Part shown: positions 23,059 through 30,780 of the stretch, in pieces | Layout of the letters: every line of letters starts with the position of its first letter | Position numbering within the stretch: position 1 is the stretch's first letter | DNA from: Microcaldota archaeon | Lineage (GTDB): Archaea; Micrarchaeota; Micrarchaeia; Anstonellales; Anstonellaceae | Reading direction: 5' to 3' | Length of the DNA stretch: 34,846 nucleotides | Assembly: GCA_021814005.1 (NCBI GenBank) | Contig: JAKAJC010000015.1 | Coordinates: 1-34,846 of the forward strand | The notes under the pieces: model-generated | Seen by the model: only the letters and a program-made list of their open reading frames with translations | Databases searched by the model: none | Told to the model about the DNA's origin: nothing | Made by a program: the position numbers and the translations under genes

Positions 23059-24327
23059 ATGCCATCCAACTCTTCCAACCCGCAGACGCTGGCGCAAAAG
23101 ATTCTTTCTGCCCACGCGTCCCGCCCCCTCTCTATCGGAGATTTGGCTGTCATCAACGTGGACTACATTCTGGCGCACGATACCACATGCGCATGGGCAA
23201 TCGAGCCCTTCCATCAAATCGCCAAGAAAGTGTTTGACCCAAAAAAGATTTTCATTTTCTTTGACCACGCCTACCCCGCCCCCAGCGTGCAGGCCGCGGG
23301 CCTGCACTCGCTCATCCGAAATTTTGCAAACGAGCAGGGGCTCAACATCATCACAGACGGCGTCTGCCATCAGGTGATGACCGAGCGCTTCACAGAGCCG
23401 AACAAGGTGCTGCTCGGAGCCGACAGCCACACGCCGACCGGAGGCGGCATCGGCGCCATGTGCATGGGCTTCGGCTCCACCGATGCTGCCGTTGCCATGG
23501 CCACAGGCAAAGTGTGGGCGCGCGTGCCTGAAACCATTCAAATCAGGCTCGAAAACAAGCTCGGCCTTGGCGTCTATCCAAAGGATGTCATTCTTTCCAT
23601 TGCCAAGGACCTCTCGGCCGAAGGGGCAAATTACAAGGTGGTGGAATTCGCAGGCAGCGCCATCGACCAGTTTGATGTTCCTTCCCGCATGACATTGTGC
23701 AACATGTGCGCAGAAATCGGAGCCAAGACAGGAATAGTGCCTGCCGACAAAAGAACAGAAGAATATCTGCGCCGCCAGAACCGCTACCGCCCGTTCGAGC
23801 AGCTGCGCTCTGATTCCGGCGCCCAGTTTGCCGATGTTTTCACATATGACATTTCCAAAGTGGAGCCCACTCTTGCCTGCCCGCCCGACATCGACCGTGA
23901 TGTTCCTGTCTCGCAGGTGGAGGGCACGCCAATCACACAAGTTTTCCTTGGCTCATGCACCAACTGCCGCATTGAAGACATGGAAGTTGCCCACCGCATT
24001 CTCAAGGGCCACAAAATTTCGCCCGGCCTCAAGTTCATTGTCACGCCCGCCTCCCGCCAGGTCTATGAGCAGGCGCTTGAGCGCGGCTATCTGGCCGAAT
24101 TCTCACGTTTGGGCGCAATCATCGCCCCGCCCGGCTGCGGCGCGTGTTTGGGCCGCCACATGGGCGTGCTTGATGACAATGATGTGTGCGTAAGCACATC
24201 CAACCGCAATTTCACGGGCCGCATGGGTTCGCCCAAGGCCAAAATCTATCTGGCTTCTCCAGCAACCGCGGCCGCGTCAGCCATAGAGGGCAAGATTGCA
24301 GACCCGCGCAAGTATTTGCGAAACTAG
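23059..24327 (+). CDS. lysT: Homoaconitase large subunit
   Basis: 422 residues. Iron-sulfur ligands in GSCTNCR (C300, with C303 nearby) and PPGCGACLG (C360, C363). LLGADSHTPTGGGIGAMCMG and TPASRQVYEQAL are the conserved LeuC-type segments. With the small subunit it converts homocitrate through homoaconitate to homoisocitrate using a 4Fe-4S cluster. Isopropylmalate isomerase is the close alternative, but the surrounding genes specify lysine. AGGTGA precedes the ATG, eleven bases after the RAM gene. Confidence 0.9.
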   Translation: MPSNSSNPQTLAQKILSAHASRPLSIGDLAVINVDYILAHDTTCAWAIEPFHQIAKKVFDPKKIFIFFDHAYPAPSVQAAGLHSLIRNFANEQGLNIITDGVCHQVMTERFTEPNKVLLGADSHTPTGGGIGAMCMGFGSTDAAVAMATGKVWARVPETIQIRLENKLGLGVYPKDVILSIAKDLSAEGANYKVVEFAGSAIDQFDVPSRMTLCNMCAEIGAKTGIVPADKRTEEYLRRQNRYRPFEQLRSDSGAQFADVFTYDISKVEPTLACPPDIDRDVPVSQVEGTPITQVFLGSCTNCRIEDMEVAHRILKGHKISPGLKFIVTPASRQVYEQALERGYLAEFSRLGAIIAPPGCGACLGRHMGVLDDNDVCVSTSNRNFTGRMGSPKAKIYLASPATAAASAIEGKIADPRKYLRN

Positions 24328-24339
24328 AAGGTGTTGCTC

Positions 24340-24954
24340 ATGGCAAAGACAACAAAAAAGAAAACAAAAACTTCAACCGCTTCGCGCCGCTCCCGCTCCA
24401 GCCATGCCTCCGCAGCCCGCTCCAGCCCTGCCTCTGCACGGGTGTCTCATCCTCACCACTCGCGTGTGTGGAAGTTCGGAGATGCCATCAACACCGACCT
24501 CATCACACCGGGCCGCTACAACATGACCATTGACCGCTCCGAGCTGGGGCGCATTGCATTTATTGAGCACAGGCCTGAATATGCAAAGAATGTCAAGCCG
24601 GGCGACCTGATGGTTGCGGGCAGAAATTTCGGCTGCGGCTCCTCGCGCGAGACTGCGGTGCATGCTCTCAAGGCCAACGGCATCTCGGCAGTGGTGGCCA
24701 AATCCTATGCGCGCATTTTCTACCGCAACGGAATCAACAACGGATTGCTCCTACTCATCGCGCCTGCCGAATTCATTGACTCCATCGAGGAGTCTGACCG
24801 CATCGAGCTCACTGACACGCAAATCATCAACCACACCAAGCACGCCTCCGCCCCGGTTTCCATTCCGCCGCTCATGAAGCGCCTGCGCGATGCGGGCGGC
24901 ATACTCCATTTCCTAAAGACGCACAGGATTGAAGAGCTGGAAGCCACGCATTAG
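24340..24954 (+). CDS. lysU: Homoaconitase small subunit with basic N-terminal extension
   Basis: 204 residues from ATG 24340, set by AAGGTG just upstream. The swivel domain starts at about residue 43 ([18 protein letters not shown]) and has [19 protein letters not shown] and [17 protein letters not shown], the substrate-binding segments of LeuD/LysU. The first 40 or so residues are Lys, Ser, Arg and Thr ([18 protein letters not shown]), which these subunits normally lack. No in-frame start with a ribosome site is visible closer to the domain. The stop overlaps the ribosome site of the next gene. Confidence 0.9.
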   Translation: MAKTTKKKTKTSTASRRSRSSHASAARSSPASARVSHPHHSRVWKFGDAINTDLITPGRYNMTIDRSELGRIAFIEHRPEYAKNVKPGDLMVAGRNFGCGSSRETAVHALKANGISAVVAKSYARIFYRNGINNGLLLLIAPAEFIDSIEESDRIELTDTQIINHTKHASAPVSIPPLMKRLRDAGGILHFLKTHRIEELEATH

Positions 24955-24963
24955 GTGTTTGTC

Positions 24964-26007
24964 ATGGCCAAAAAAACCAAGAGCATTCTCTACATAAACG
25001 GCGACGGCGTTGGGCCGGAGCTGATGGCCCATGCGCGCGCAGTAGTGGATGAGCTCGTTTCGGTTGAGTGGGTGGAAGGTGAAGCCGGTTACACCACCTT
25101 CCAAAAGAGCGGCACTCCCCTGCCTCAGGCCACAATAGATTCTGCCCGCGCCTGTGACGCGGTTCTTTTCTGCGCAGTCACCTCGCCGCCGAACATTCCA
25201 AATTACAAAAGCGCCATCATCGGCCTGCGGCAGGCGCTCGACCTCTATGCAAACCTGCGCCCTTTCGACTCGCTGCCCAATGTTCCAGGGCCGGCATGGG
25301 CCTCGGGCGGCATCCAGCCGCCGCCTTCCGCCTCCCCGCTTCATTTTGCCATTGTGCGCGAAAACAGCGAAGGCCTCTATTCAGGAATAGAGGAATCGGA
25401 CGGGGAGCGGGCAACCGCAACGCGTGTTATAACAAAAAAAGCCAGCGCGCGCATTGTGAAATTCGGATTCGAATACGCCCGTTCGCGTCATTTCTCAAAG
25501 GTCACGCTTGTGCACAAGGCCAATGTGCTGCGCCAGACCGACGGCCTTTTCCTCAACACCGGCCGCGAGGTGGCAGCGGCATATGCGCCGGCAATTTCCT
25601 GCGATGATGCCATCGTTGATTCCGTAGCCATGCGCCTTGTGAAGAGCCCCGCAGACTTTCAGGTCATAGTCACCACCAATTTGTTTGGCGACATTTTGTC
25701 TGACGAGGCAAGCGCGCTCATAGGCGGGCTTGGAGTCGCCCCGTCAGCCAACATCGGCGAAAAATACGCCCTGTTCGAGCCTGTGCACGGCTCGGCTCCG
25801 AAATATGCAGGGCAGGACGTGGTAAATCCGACCGGCATGCTGCGCTCGGCCGCCATGATGCTGGAGCACATCGGCCACAAGAAAGAGGCCAACCGCCTCG
25901 AGTCGGCCATTGAGCGCACTTATGGCCAGCGCATTGTCACAAAAGACGTGGGCGGCAGCGCGAAAACAAGCGAAATGGTCGCCGCAATCCGCAACAATCT
26001 TTCCTGA
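24964..26007 (+). CDS. hicdh: Homoisocitrate dehydrogenase
   Basis: 347 residues from ATG 24964 (TAGGTG upstream). It is a beta-decarboxylating dehydrogenase: INGDGVGPELM at the N-terminus, YANLRPFDSLP, VRENSEGLYSGIE, then a conserved VTLVHKANVLRQTDGLF with the catalytic Lys. TTNLFGDILSDEA (metal Asp) and PVHGSAPKYAGQDVVNPTG follow. It converts homoisocitrate to 2-oxoadipate with NAD(P). Isocitrate and isopropylmalate dehydrogenases are related; context decides. It is the last gene of block A, followed by a T-rich end. Confidence 0.9.
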   Translation: MAKKTKSILYINGDGVGPELMAHARAVVDELVSVEWVEGEAGYTTFQKSGTPLPQATIDSARACDAVLFCAVTSPPNIPNYKSAIIGLRQALDLYANLRPFDSLPNVPGPAWASGGIQPPPSASPLHFAIVRENSEGLYSGIEESDGERATATRVITKKASARIVKFGFEYARSRHFSKVTLVHKANVLRQTDGLFLNTGREVAAAYAPAISCDDAIVDSVAMRLVKSPADFQVIVTTNLFGDILSDEASALIGGLGVAPSANIGEKYALFEPVHGSAPKYAGQDVVNPTGMLRSAAMMLEHIGHKKEANRLESAIERTYGQRIVTKDVGGSAKTSEMVAAIRNNLS

Positions 26008-26040
26008 CACTCTTTTTTCTATTTTTGTTTTTTATAAAAC
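26008..26040 (+). terminator. T-rich end of lysine block A
   Basis: Runs of T (TCTTTTTTCTATTTTTG and TTTTTTAT) directly after the dehydrogenase stop, before a fresh promoter for the middle block. Confidence 0.5.
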
Positions 26041-26042
26041 AC

Positions 26043-26054
26043 TTATTTAATAAC
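26043..26054 (+). promoter_or_regulatory. TATA-like box of the LysW1-LysX1-OTC block
   Basis: TTATTTAATAAC, about 53 nt before ATG 26101. It gives a leader of about 27 nt with GAGGTG at 26088-26093. The 38-bp element of blocks A and B is not present in this form. An earlier alternative is TTTATAAAAC at 26031. Confidence 0.5.
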
Positions 26055-26100
26055 GCCGCCACGCCGCATCCAATTTACAACCTCGTAGAGGTGTTGCTTT

Positions 26101-26277
26101 ATGGATGCGACCAAAATTGAATGTCCCGATTGCGGCGGCCACAAGGAGCTGGCGCCCCAGACCGAAATAGGCCAGTTGCTCAACTGCGCAGACTGCGGCG
26201 CTCGCCTTGAAGTGCTCTCGCTCTCCCCGCTCAACATCGGCCACGCGCCCCAAATCGAGGAGGACTTCGGCGAGTAG
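26101..26277 (+). CDS. lysW: LysW1 amino-group carrier protein (C-terminus EDFGE)
   Basis: 58 residues, found by direct translation. Two zinc-knuckle pairs, CPDC at 8-11 and CADC at 29-32, and a C-terminal IEEDFGE. LysW protects the amino group of alpha-aminoadipate or glutamate: its last Glu gamma-carboxyl is joined to the substrate, which then stays attached through the LysZ, LysY and LysJ steps until LysK frees lysine or ornithine. The usual tail is EDWGE; here Trp is Phe, with the terminal Glu kept. GAGGTG lies seven bases before the ATG. It heads the block with a LysX-type ligase and OTC, suggesting use in arginine synthesis. Confidence 0.92.
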   Translation: MDATKIECPDCGGHKELAPQTEIGQLLNCADCGARLEVLSLSPLNIGHAPQIEEDFGE

Positions 26278-26282
26278 GCAAT

Positions 26283-26312
26283 AGACAAAAGGCCGGGTTC
26301 GCCCGCTTGTCT
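26283..26312 (+). promoter_or_regulatory. Hairpin with UUCG loop between lysW1 and lysX1
   Basis: AGACAA 26283-26288 pairs with TTGTCT 26307-26312 and CGGG 26294-26297 with CCCG 26302-26305 around TTCG, with an internal bulge. It lies in the 49-nt gap between carrier and ligase and might act in mRNA processing or stability so that more carrier than enzyme is made. Confidence 0.4.
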
Positions 26313-26326
26313 TTTCCGGTGTTTCT

Positions 26327-27193
26327 ATGACCAAGCTCGGCCTTGCCTGCACAATGTTCACTCCGGAAAATATGGCCATCAGAAAGGCGGCCGAAGACTT
26401 CGGAGTTGAGCTCACCGTCATCCGCGACGAACAGGAGCCGTTCTCGCTGTCAGGAGATCCGGCCTTCAGCAATCTGAACGTTCTGCTGGCCCGCTCCTCC
26501 TCATTCACCCGCTCGGTCTATCTGTCCAAGCTGGCCGAGTCGGCTGGCGTGTTTTCCATAAACTCCAGCTCAGCCCAAGTTCTGTGCGGCGACAAGGCGC
26601 TCACAAGCGCCTTTCTGATGCAAAAAAACATCCCCACCCCCAAAGTGCTGCTTGCCTTCTCCCCTTCTGCAGCCCTGCAGGCGGTCGAAACAATGGGCTA
26701 CCCGTGCGTAATCAAGCCGCCGGTGGGCAGCTGGGGGCGCATGGTGTGCAAAGTGAACGACAAATCGGCGGCGCACGCCGTAGTTTCGCTCAAGGATTCT
26801 TTGGGCCACTACACCGACAAGGTTTACTATGTGCAGGAATATGTCGACAAGCCGCAGCGCGACATCCGCGTTTTTGTTGTCGGCGATGAAGTCCAGTTCG
26901 CCATCTACCGCAAGATTACAAGCGGTGACGAGCATGCATTCATCACGAACCTGAATCACGGCGGCTCGGCCGAGGAATTCAAGCTGACGCAGGACATGGA
27001 GGAACTGGTGCACAAAACCACGCATGCTCTTGGCGCCGGCGTCTATGGAATCGACCTCATCGAATACCCTGACGGGCACCCGGCCGTGCTTGAAGTGAAC
27101 CACGCGCCTGAATTCTCCAAATCGGCAGGCCAGAAAATGCCGCAGGTAGCCGACGCAATCATAAAATTCGCCATCTCCCAAGCCAAGAATTAA
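26327..27193 (+). CDS. argX: ATP-grasp LysW ligase paralogue 1 (probably ArgX, glutamate-LysW ligase)
   Basis: 288 residues, GGTG five bases before the ATG. LysX/RimK-type ATP-grasp enzyme: VLLARSSSFTRSVYLSKLAE, CGDKALTS, VIKPPVGSWGRMVCKV (ATP-binding), YVQEYVDKPQRDIRVFVVGD and VLEVNHAPEF (metal residues). It joins an amino acid to the terminal Glu of LysW. The late segment that in typical LysX reads NHTxEF-N-S followed by GVDIP is here NHAPEFSKSAGQKMP, so the substrate pocket differs. It lies between its own LysW and ornithine carbamoyltransferase, so glutamate, for arginine synthesis, is the likely substrate. That specificity is inferred, not shown. Confidence 0.82.
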   Translation: MTKLGLACTMFTPENMAIRKAAEDFGVELTVIRDEQEPFSLSGDPAFSNLNVLLARSSSFTRSVYLSKLAESAGVFSINSSSAQVLCGDKALTSAFLMQKNIPTPKVLLAFSPSAALQAVETMGYPCVIKPPVGSWGRMVCKVNDKSAAHAVVSLKDSLGHYTDKVYYVQEYVDKPQRDIRVFVVGDEVQFAIYRKITSGDEHAFITNLNHGGSAEEFKLTQDMEELVHKTTHALGAGVYGIDLIEYPDGHPAVLEVNHAPEFSKSAGQKMPQVADAIIKFAISQAKN

Positions 27194-27219
27194 GATGCCC
27201 CGAAGCGGTGTGGATTGAC

Positions 27220-28134
27220 ATGGACTTTCTTCGCATTACCGACATCACGCCCGCCCAACTGCGGGAAATACTTGCCATTGCCGCCAAGCTGAAAGCCGGT
27301 TTGGCAAAAGGGAGCGCGCCCCCGCTTTTGGACAAAAAAACCCTTCTCATGCTTTTTGAGAAAAATTCCACCCGCACGCGCGTGTCGTTTGAAACCGGCA
27401 TGGCGCAGCTTGGCGGGCACGCCATTTACCTTGACTCCACGCGCTCGCAAATTTCAAGGGGCGAAACTCTCTACGACACCGGCGCGGTGCTGGGCGGCAT
27501 GGCCGACTTCATCATGGCCCGCCTCTACAAGCACGCGGATTTGGAAGAGCTTGCAAAAGGCGCATTAGTGCCTGTCATCAACGGGCTCACCGACGAGGAG
27601 CACCCGTGCCAGACATTGGCCGATTTGCTTACCATACAGGAAAAATGGGGAACTCTAAAGGGGCGCAAGCTCGCCTTTGTGGGCGACTGCGACAACAATG
27701 TGGCCCATTCTCTCATGATCGGCTGCGCCATGATGGGCATGGATGTTTCTCTCTTGGGCCCCAAGGGAGCAAAACCAAAAGACAAATACATCGAAAAAGC
27801 AAAATCATTCAAAACATCAATCACATTCTCTTCCGACCCTGCCATGGCTCTTGCCGGCGCCGATGCGGTTTACACTGACACGTGGGTTTCAATGGGCGAT
27901 GAAAAGGAAGCTGCCGCCCGCCTCAAACTTTTCTCACCCTATCAAGTCGACTCCAAACTCATGGCATATGCAAAACCTGGCGCCATCTTTATGCATGATT
28001 TGCCCGCGCATCGGGGCGAAGAGGTGTCGGCCGAAGTGATGGACGGGCCGCAGAGCGTCATCTACCAGCAGGCTCACAACCGCCTGCATGCGCAGAAGGG
28101 CCTGCTGGTTTGGCTGCTCAAAAGTTCACGTTAA
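27220..28134 (+). CDS. argF: Ornithine carbamoyltransferase with Cys-to-Asp change in the HCLP motif
   Basis: 304 residues from ATG 27220 (GGTG nine bases before). Carbamoyl-phosphate loop STRTR at 50-54, HPCQTLAD with H128, and the ornithine loop DTWVSMG. The motif near the C-terminus that is usually HCLP reads H-D-L-P (D260), followed by the normal AHRGEEV and NRLHAQKGLLVWLL. It forms citrulline from ornithine and carbamoyl phosphate. That Cys normally contacts ornithine, so Asp there is notable, though the SMG loop still indicates ornithine. Its partner genes are the LysW1/LysX1 pair. Confidence 0.88.
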   Translation: MDFLRITDITPAQLREILAIAAKLKAGLAKGSAPPLLDKKTLLMLFEKNSTRTRVSFETGMAQLGGHAIYLDSTRSQISRGETLYDTGAVLGGMADFIMARLYKHADLEELAKGALVPVINGLTDEEHPCQTLADLLTIQEKWGTLKGRKLAFVGDCDNNVAHSLMIGCAMMGMDVSLLGPKGAKPKDKYIEKAKSFKTSITFSSDPAMALAGADAVYTDTWVSMGDEKEAAARLKLFSPYQVDSKLMAYAKPGAIFMHDLPAHRGEEVSAEVMDGPQSVIYQQAHNRLHAQKGLLVWLLKSSR

Positions 28135-28153
28135 TCTATGGCATGGTGATGGC

Positions 28154-28540
28154 ATGGGTTTGGAAACACATTTCAAAGGCGGCAAGGTCAGTGTCTGGAA
28201 AGAAACCTTTGCGATACTGAAGGCAAAGAAACCGGTTCAGGGCGCGCTGGCGCTCATCCAGGACAAGAAAGAGATTACGGTCATAATCGATAAAACCAAA
28301 ATCAGCCCCGAGAATATATTGGAGATAAAAGAGGGATGGAAAGCGATTACGCTCGAAATCTCCTCACCATTCGAATTGGTTGGTTTTCTGGGCATGCTCG
28401 GCTCGGCCATGGCCGAAGAGGGCGTGAGTGTCTGCGTGGTTCCAAGCTATTCCACGGACCATGTGCTGGTGCGGGAAACAGATTTGGAAAAAGCGCTTCG
28501 AAAATTCAAAAAACTCGGTTGTGGTATTCGGTATGATTGA
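28154..28540 (+). CDS. ACT-domain protein (ACT_7/CASTOR-like), probable amino-acid sensor
   Basis: 128 residues from ATG 28154, chosen for GGTG five bases before; the frame runs back into the OTC gene. The C-terminal half reads AITLEISSPFELVGFLGMLG, then SAMAEEGVSVCVVPSYSTDH and VLVRETDLEKALRKFKKLG. This is the pattern of ACT_7-type domains, as in the animal arginine sensor CASTOR and in archaeal and bacterial single-domain proteins. There is no DNA-binding segment. Twenty bases after ornithine carbamoyltransferase, it may sense arginine or lysine and act on a pathway enzyme; the family is likely, the ligand is a guess. Confidence 0.8.
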   Translation: MGLETHFKGGKVSVWKETFAILKAKKPVQGALALIQDKKEITVIIDKTKISPENILEIKEGWKAITLEISSPFELVGFLGMLGSAMAEEGVSVCVVPSYSTDHVLVRETDLEKALRKFKKLGCGIRYD

Positions 28541-28543
28541 TGC

Positions 28544-28560
28544 GCGCCCTGGCCGGGCGC
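28544..28560 (+). terminator. GC hairpin after the ACT gene
   Basis: GCGCCC 28544-28549 pairs with GGGCGC 28555-28560 around TGGCC, four bases after the stop. No T-run follows, so it may be a processing or mRNA-end structure and not a classical terminator. Confidence 0.4.
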
Positions 28561-28579
28561 AGTCGAGTCCGCATCAGTA

Positions 28580-28617
28580 GTTATATTTGCAACATTATGT
28601 ATTAATAATAAGCCTGC
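28580..28617 (+). promoter_or_regulatory. Promoter element of block B, shared with block A
   Basis: Matches 21636-21673 at 29 of 38 positions without gaps, starting GTTATATTTGCAACATT. The TATA-like part GTATTAATAATAAG lies about 36 nt before ATG 28641, followed by a short leader with AGGTGA. Confidence 0.65.
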
Positions 28618-28640
28618 GTCGTATTTACAGGTGATATTTC

Positions 28641-28811
28641 ATGTCAGACTCAGAATGCCCCGAATGCGCCGGCCATATCGCGCCCCGCCCCAATCTTGAG
28701 GTTGGCGAAGTCCTCTCCTGCCCCGACTGCGGAGCAAAACTCGAGGTAAAATCAGTCTCGCCATTCCAGCTGGCCAAAGCGCCAAGCGTGGACGAGGACT
28801 GGGGCGAGTAG
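28641..28811 (+). CDS. lysW: LysW2 amino-group carrier protein (canonical EDWGE tail)
   Basis: 56 residues, found by direct translation. CPEC at 6-9 and CPDC at 27-30 form the zinc knuckle, and the tail is VDEDWGE with the canonical EDWGE. AGGTGA lies seven bases before the ATG. It is first in block B, 24 bases ahead of the second LysX, and is most likely the carrier for lysine synthesis. It differs from LysW1 at many positions but has the same spacing between knuckle and tail, give or take a residue. Confidence 0.93.
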   Translation: MSDSECPECAGHIAPRPNLEVGEVLSCPDCGAKLEVKSVSPFQLAKAPSVDEDWGE

Positions 28812-28834
28812 TTTAGTTTCAACAGGTCTTTCCT

Positions 28835-29683
28835 ATGCGTGCCGCAATCCTGTACACAATCCTCAACCCCGAAAACAAGCTGCTGTTGGAGGCAGCCAAG
28901 GCTCGGGGGCTTGAGCTTGAGCGCCTAGTGGACAGCGAAGTCCAGCTCGAAATCACAAACCCGCAAACCGATTTCGACGCCATTCTGCAGCGCTCCTCCT
29001 CCTATGCGCGCACCCTCTACACCTCGTTCTACTACGAGCAGGCGGGTGCGTTTGTGTGCAACCCATATGCGGCGCACCATCTTTGCGGCGACAAGTTTCT
29101 GGCATCCACTCTGCTGGCAAAGGCCGGCATTCCAACCCCGCGCACATTTGGTGCTTTCACTCCGGATTCGGCCACCAAGGCCGCTTCTTCGCTGCCTCTG
29201 CCTCTTGTAATGAAGCCGGTGTTCGGCTCGTGGGCGCGCATGGTCCACAAAATCCAGAGCCGTGAGGCGCTGGAAGCAGAGCTCGAAAACCGCGAGGAGA
29301 TGGGGCATGCGTTCCAGAAGGTGTATTACCTGCAGGAGCACATCGACAAGCCCGGCCGCGACATTCGCGCGTTTGTTGTGGGAAACGAATGCATCGGAGC
29401 CATCTACCGCAACGCAACCGAAAAGTCTGGCTGGATTACCAACACGGGAAGGGGCGGCACCGCCACCAACTGCCCGGTCACGCCCGAAATGGGGGAGCTG
29501 GCTGTTCGCGCCGCAAATGTTTTCGGTGAGGGCATCTATGGCGTTGACATGATGGAGTCCGGCAGCGGGCTCGTAGTGCACGAAGTTAACCACACTACAG
29601 AATTCCGAAACTCAATTGCCCCGACCGGAGTGGACATTCCGGGCAGGATGATTGATTATTTCATTTCAAGAGCCAAGAGGTAA
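28835..29683 (+). CDS. lysX: LysX2, alpha-aminoadipate-LysW ligase
   Basis: 282 residues. AILYTILNPENKLLLEAA at the N-terminus, CGDKFLAST, VMKPVFGSWARMVHK, YYLQEHIDKPGRDIRAFVVG, WITNTGRGGTATNCP and VNHTTEFRNSIAPTGVDIPG match characterised bacterial LysX closely, including the last two segments that line the substrate pocket. It joins alpha-aminoadipate to LysW using ATP. Next to LysW2 and the LysY/Z/J/K genes, under the promoter element shared with 2-oxoadipate synthesis, so the lysine role is well supported. A dual role for glutamate cannot be excluded. Confidence 0.88.
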   Translation: MRAAILYTILNPENKLLLEAAKARGLELERLVDSEVQLEITNPQTDFDAILQRSSSYARTLYTSFYYEQAGAFVCNPYAAHHLCGDKFLASTLLAKAGIPTPRTFGAFTPDSATKAASSLPLPLVMKPVFGSWARMVHKIQSREALEAELENREEMGHAFQKVYYLQEHIDKPGRDIRAFVVGNECIGAIYRNATEKSGWITNTGRGGTATNCPVTPEMGELAVRAANVFGEGIYGVDMMESGSGLVVHEVNHTTEFRNSIAPTGVDIPGRMIDYFISRAKR

Positions 29684-29707
29684 TGAATCCGTATCAGGTG
29701 TTTTGCT

Positions 29708-30772
29708 ATGTCATTCAAGATTTCCATTGTCGGCGCGTCAGGCTACACGGGCGGCGAGCTGATGCGCTGGGCGCTTCTGCACCCGCAGATGGAAATAGCC
29801 CAGGTCACTTCAGAGCGCTTTGCCGGCACTCCGGTCACCAAGCTCAACCCGAATCTGCGCGGCTTCACAACAGCCGAATTCGTTTCTTCCAAGAGTCTTA
29901 ACACCGACGTTGACACCCTCTTTTTGTGCCTGCCGCACAAGGTGTCAGCCCCCTTTGTCAAGCAATACATCGACACGGGCGTCAAAATCATCGACCTGTC
30001 TGCAGACTTCCGCCTTCATGACGCAAAGGTGTACGAAAAGTACTACCAGCCGCATCCGTGCCCGGAATTGCTCTCCCGCGCAGTCTATGGCTTGCCGGAA
30101 CTCCATCGGGAGCAAATCAAGAAGACGCAGCTGGTGTCAGGCATCGGCTGTCTGGCCTCGTCAGTCATTCTGGCCGCAGCCCCTCTTGTCAAGGCCGGCC
30201 TTATCGACCCGTCGCACATCATCGCAGACTCGAAAATCGGCTCTTCCGCCGGCGGGGCGGCATTTGACATTTCCACCCATCATCCCGAGCGGCAGGGCAC
30301 GGTGCGCGCCTACAAGCCCACCGGGCATCGGCACGTTGCCGAAATGGAGCAGGAGCTGCATGAAGTTGCACAAGCGGCCGGAACTCCCTCAAACGTTTCG
30401 GTGGGCTTCTCGCCGCACGCGGTGGAAATGGTGCGCGGCATTCTCTCCACTGTTCATGCCCCGATGTCTCGCCCGCTCACCGATTTGGATGTGTGGAAGG
30501 CCTACCGCTCGTTCTACTCGGGCTCGCCTTTCATCCGCCTTGTAAAGGACAAGGGCACGCTCTACAGATATCCGGAGCCAAAGCCGGTGGCAGGCACCAA
30601 TTTCGCCGACATCGGCTTTGAGATTGATGCAGACCACAACCGCATTGTTGTCATGTCTGCAATCGACAACCTTGTGCGCGGCTCGGCAGGTCCGGCAATT
30701 CAGTGCTTCAACCTCATGCACAATCTTGACGAGAAGACCGGCCTGTGGGTGCCCGGCTTCCACCCCATTTAG
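29708..30772 (+). CDS. lysY: [LysW]-aminoadipate/glutamate semialdehyde dehydrogenase
   Basis: 354 residues, CAGGTG before the ATG. ArgC/LysY-type NADPH reductase: nucleotide loop VGASGYTGGEL at 8-18, active-site C148 in SGIGCLASS, SSAGGAAFDISTHHPER, and a His-containing TGHRHVAEMEQEL. It reduces the LysW-bound acyl phosphate to the semialdehyde. GCLAS instead of the GCYPT of ArgC is as expected for LysY-type enzymes. One copy in the window, so it probably serves both lysine and ornithine branches. Confidence 0.92.
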   Translation: MSFKISIVGASGYTGGELMRWALLHPQMEIAQVTSERFAGTPVTKLNPNLRGFTTAEFVSSKSLNTDVDTLFLCLPHKVSAPFVKQYIDTGVKIIDLSADFRLHDAKVYEKYYQPHPCPELLSRAVYGLPELHREQIKKTQLVSGIGCLASSVILAAAPLVKAGLIDPSHIIADSKIGSSAGGAAFDISTHHPERQGTVRAYKPTGHRHVAEMEQELHEVAQAAGTPSNVSVGFSPHAVEMVRGILSTVHAPMSRPLTDLDVWKAYRSFYSGSPFIRLVKDKGTLYRYPEPKPVAGTNFADIGFEIDADHNRIVVMSAIDNLVRGSAGPAIQCFNLMHNLDEKTGLWVPGFHPI

Positions 30773-30780
30773 GTGCAGCC

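Noticed and set aside
22960-23940. 326-codon open frame on the minus strand inside the homoaconitase gene
   Set aside because: It is antisense to a gene with clear iron-sulfur motifs; long antisense frames are expected in GC-rich DNA. Its protein shows no family features.
26068-26084. Third copy of the TGCAACATT element before lysW1
   Set aside because: TTTACAACCT near 26074 is a weak partial match located downstream of TATA, so it was not counted.
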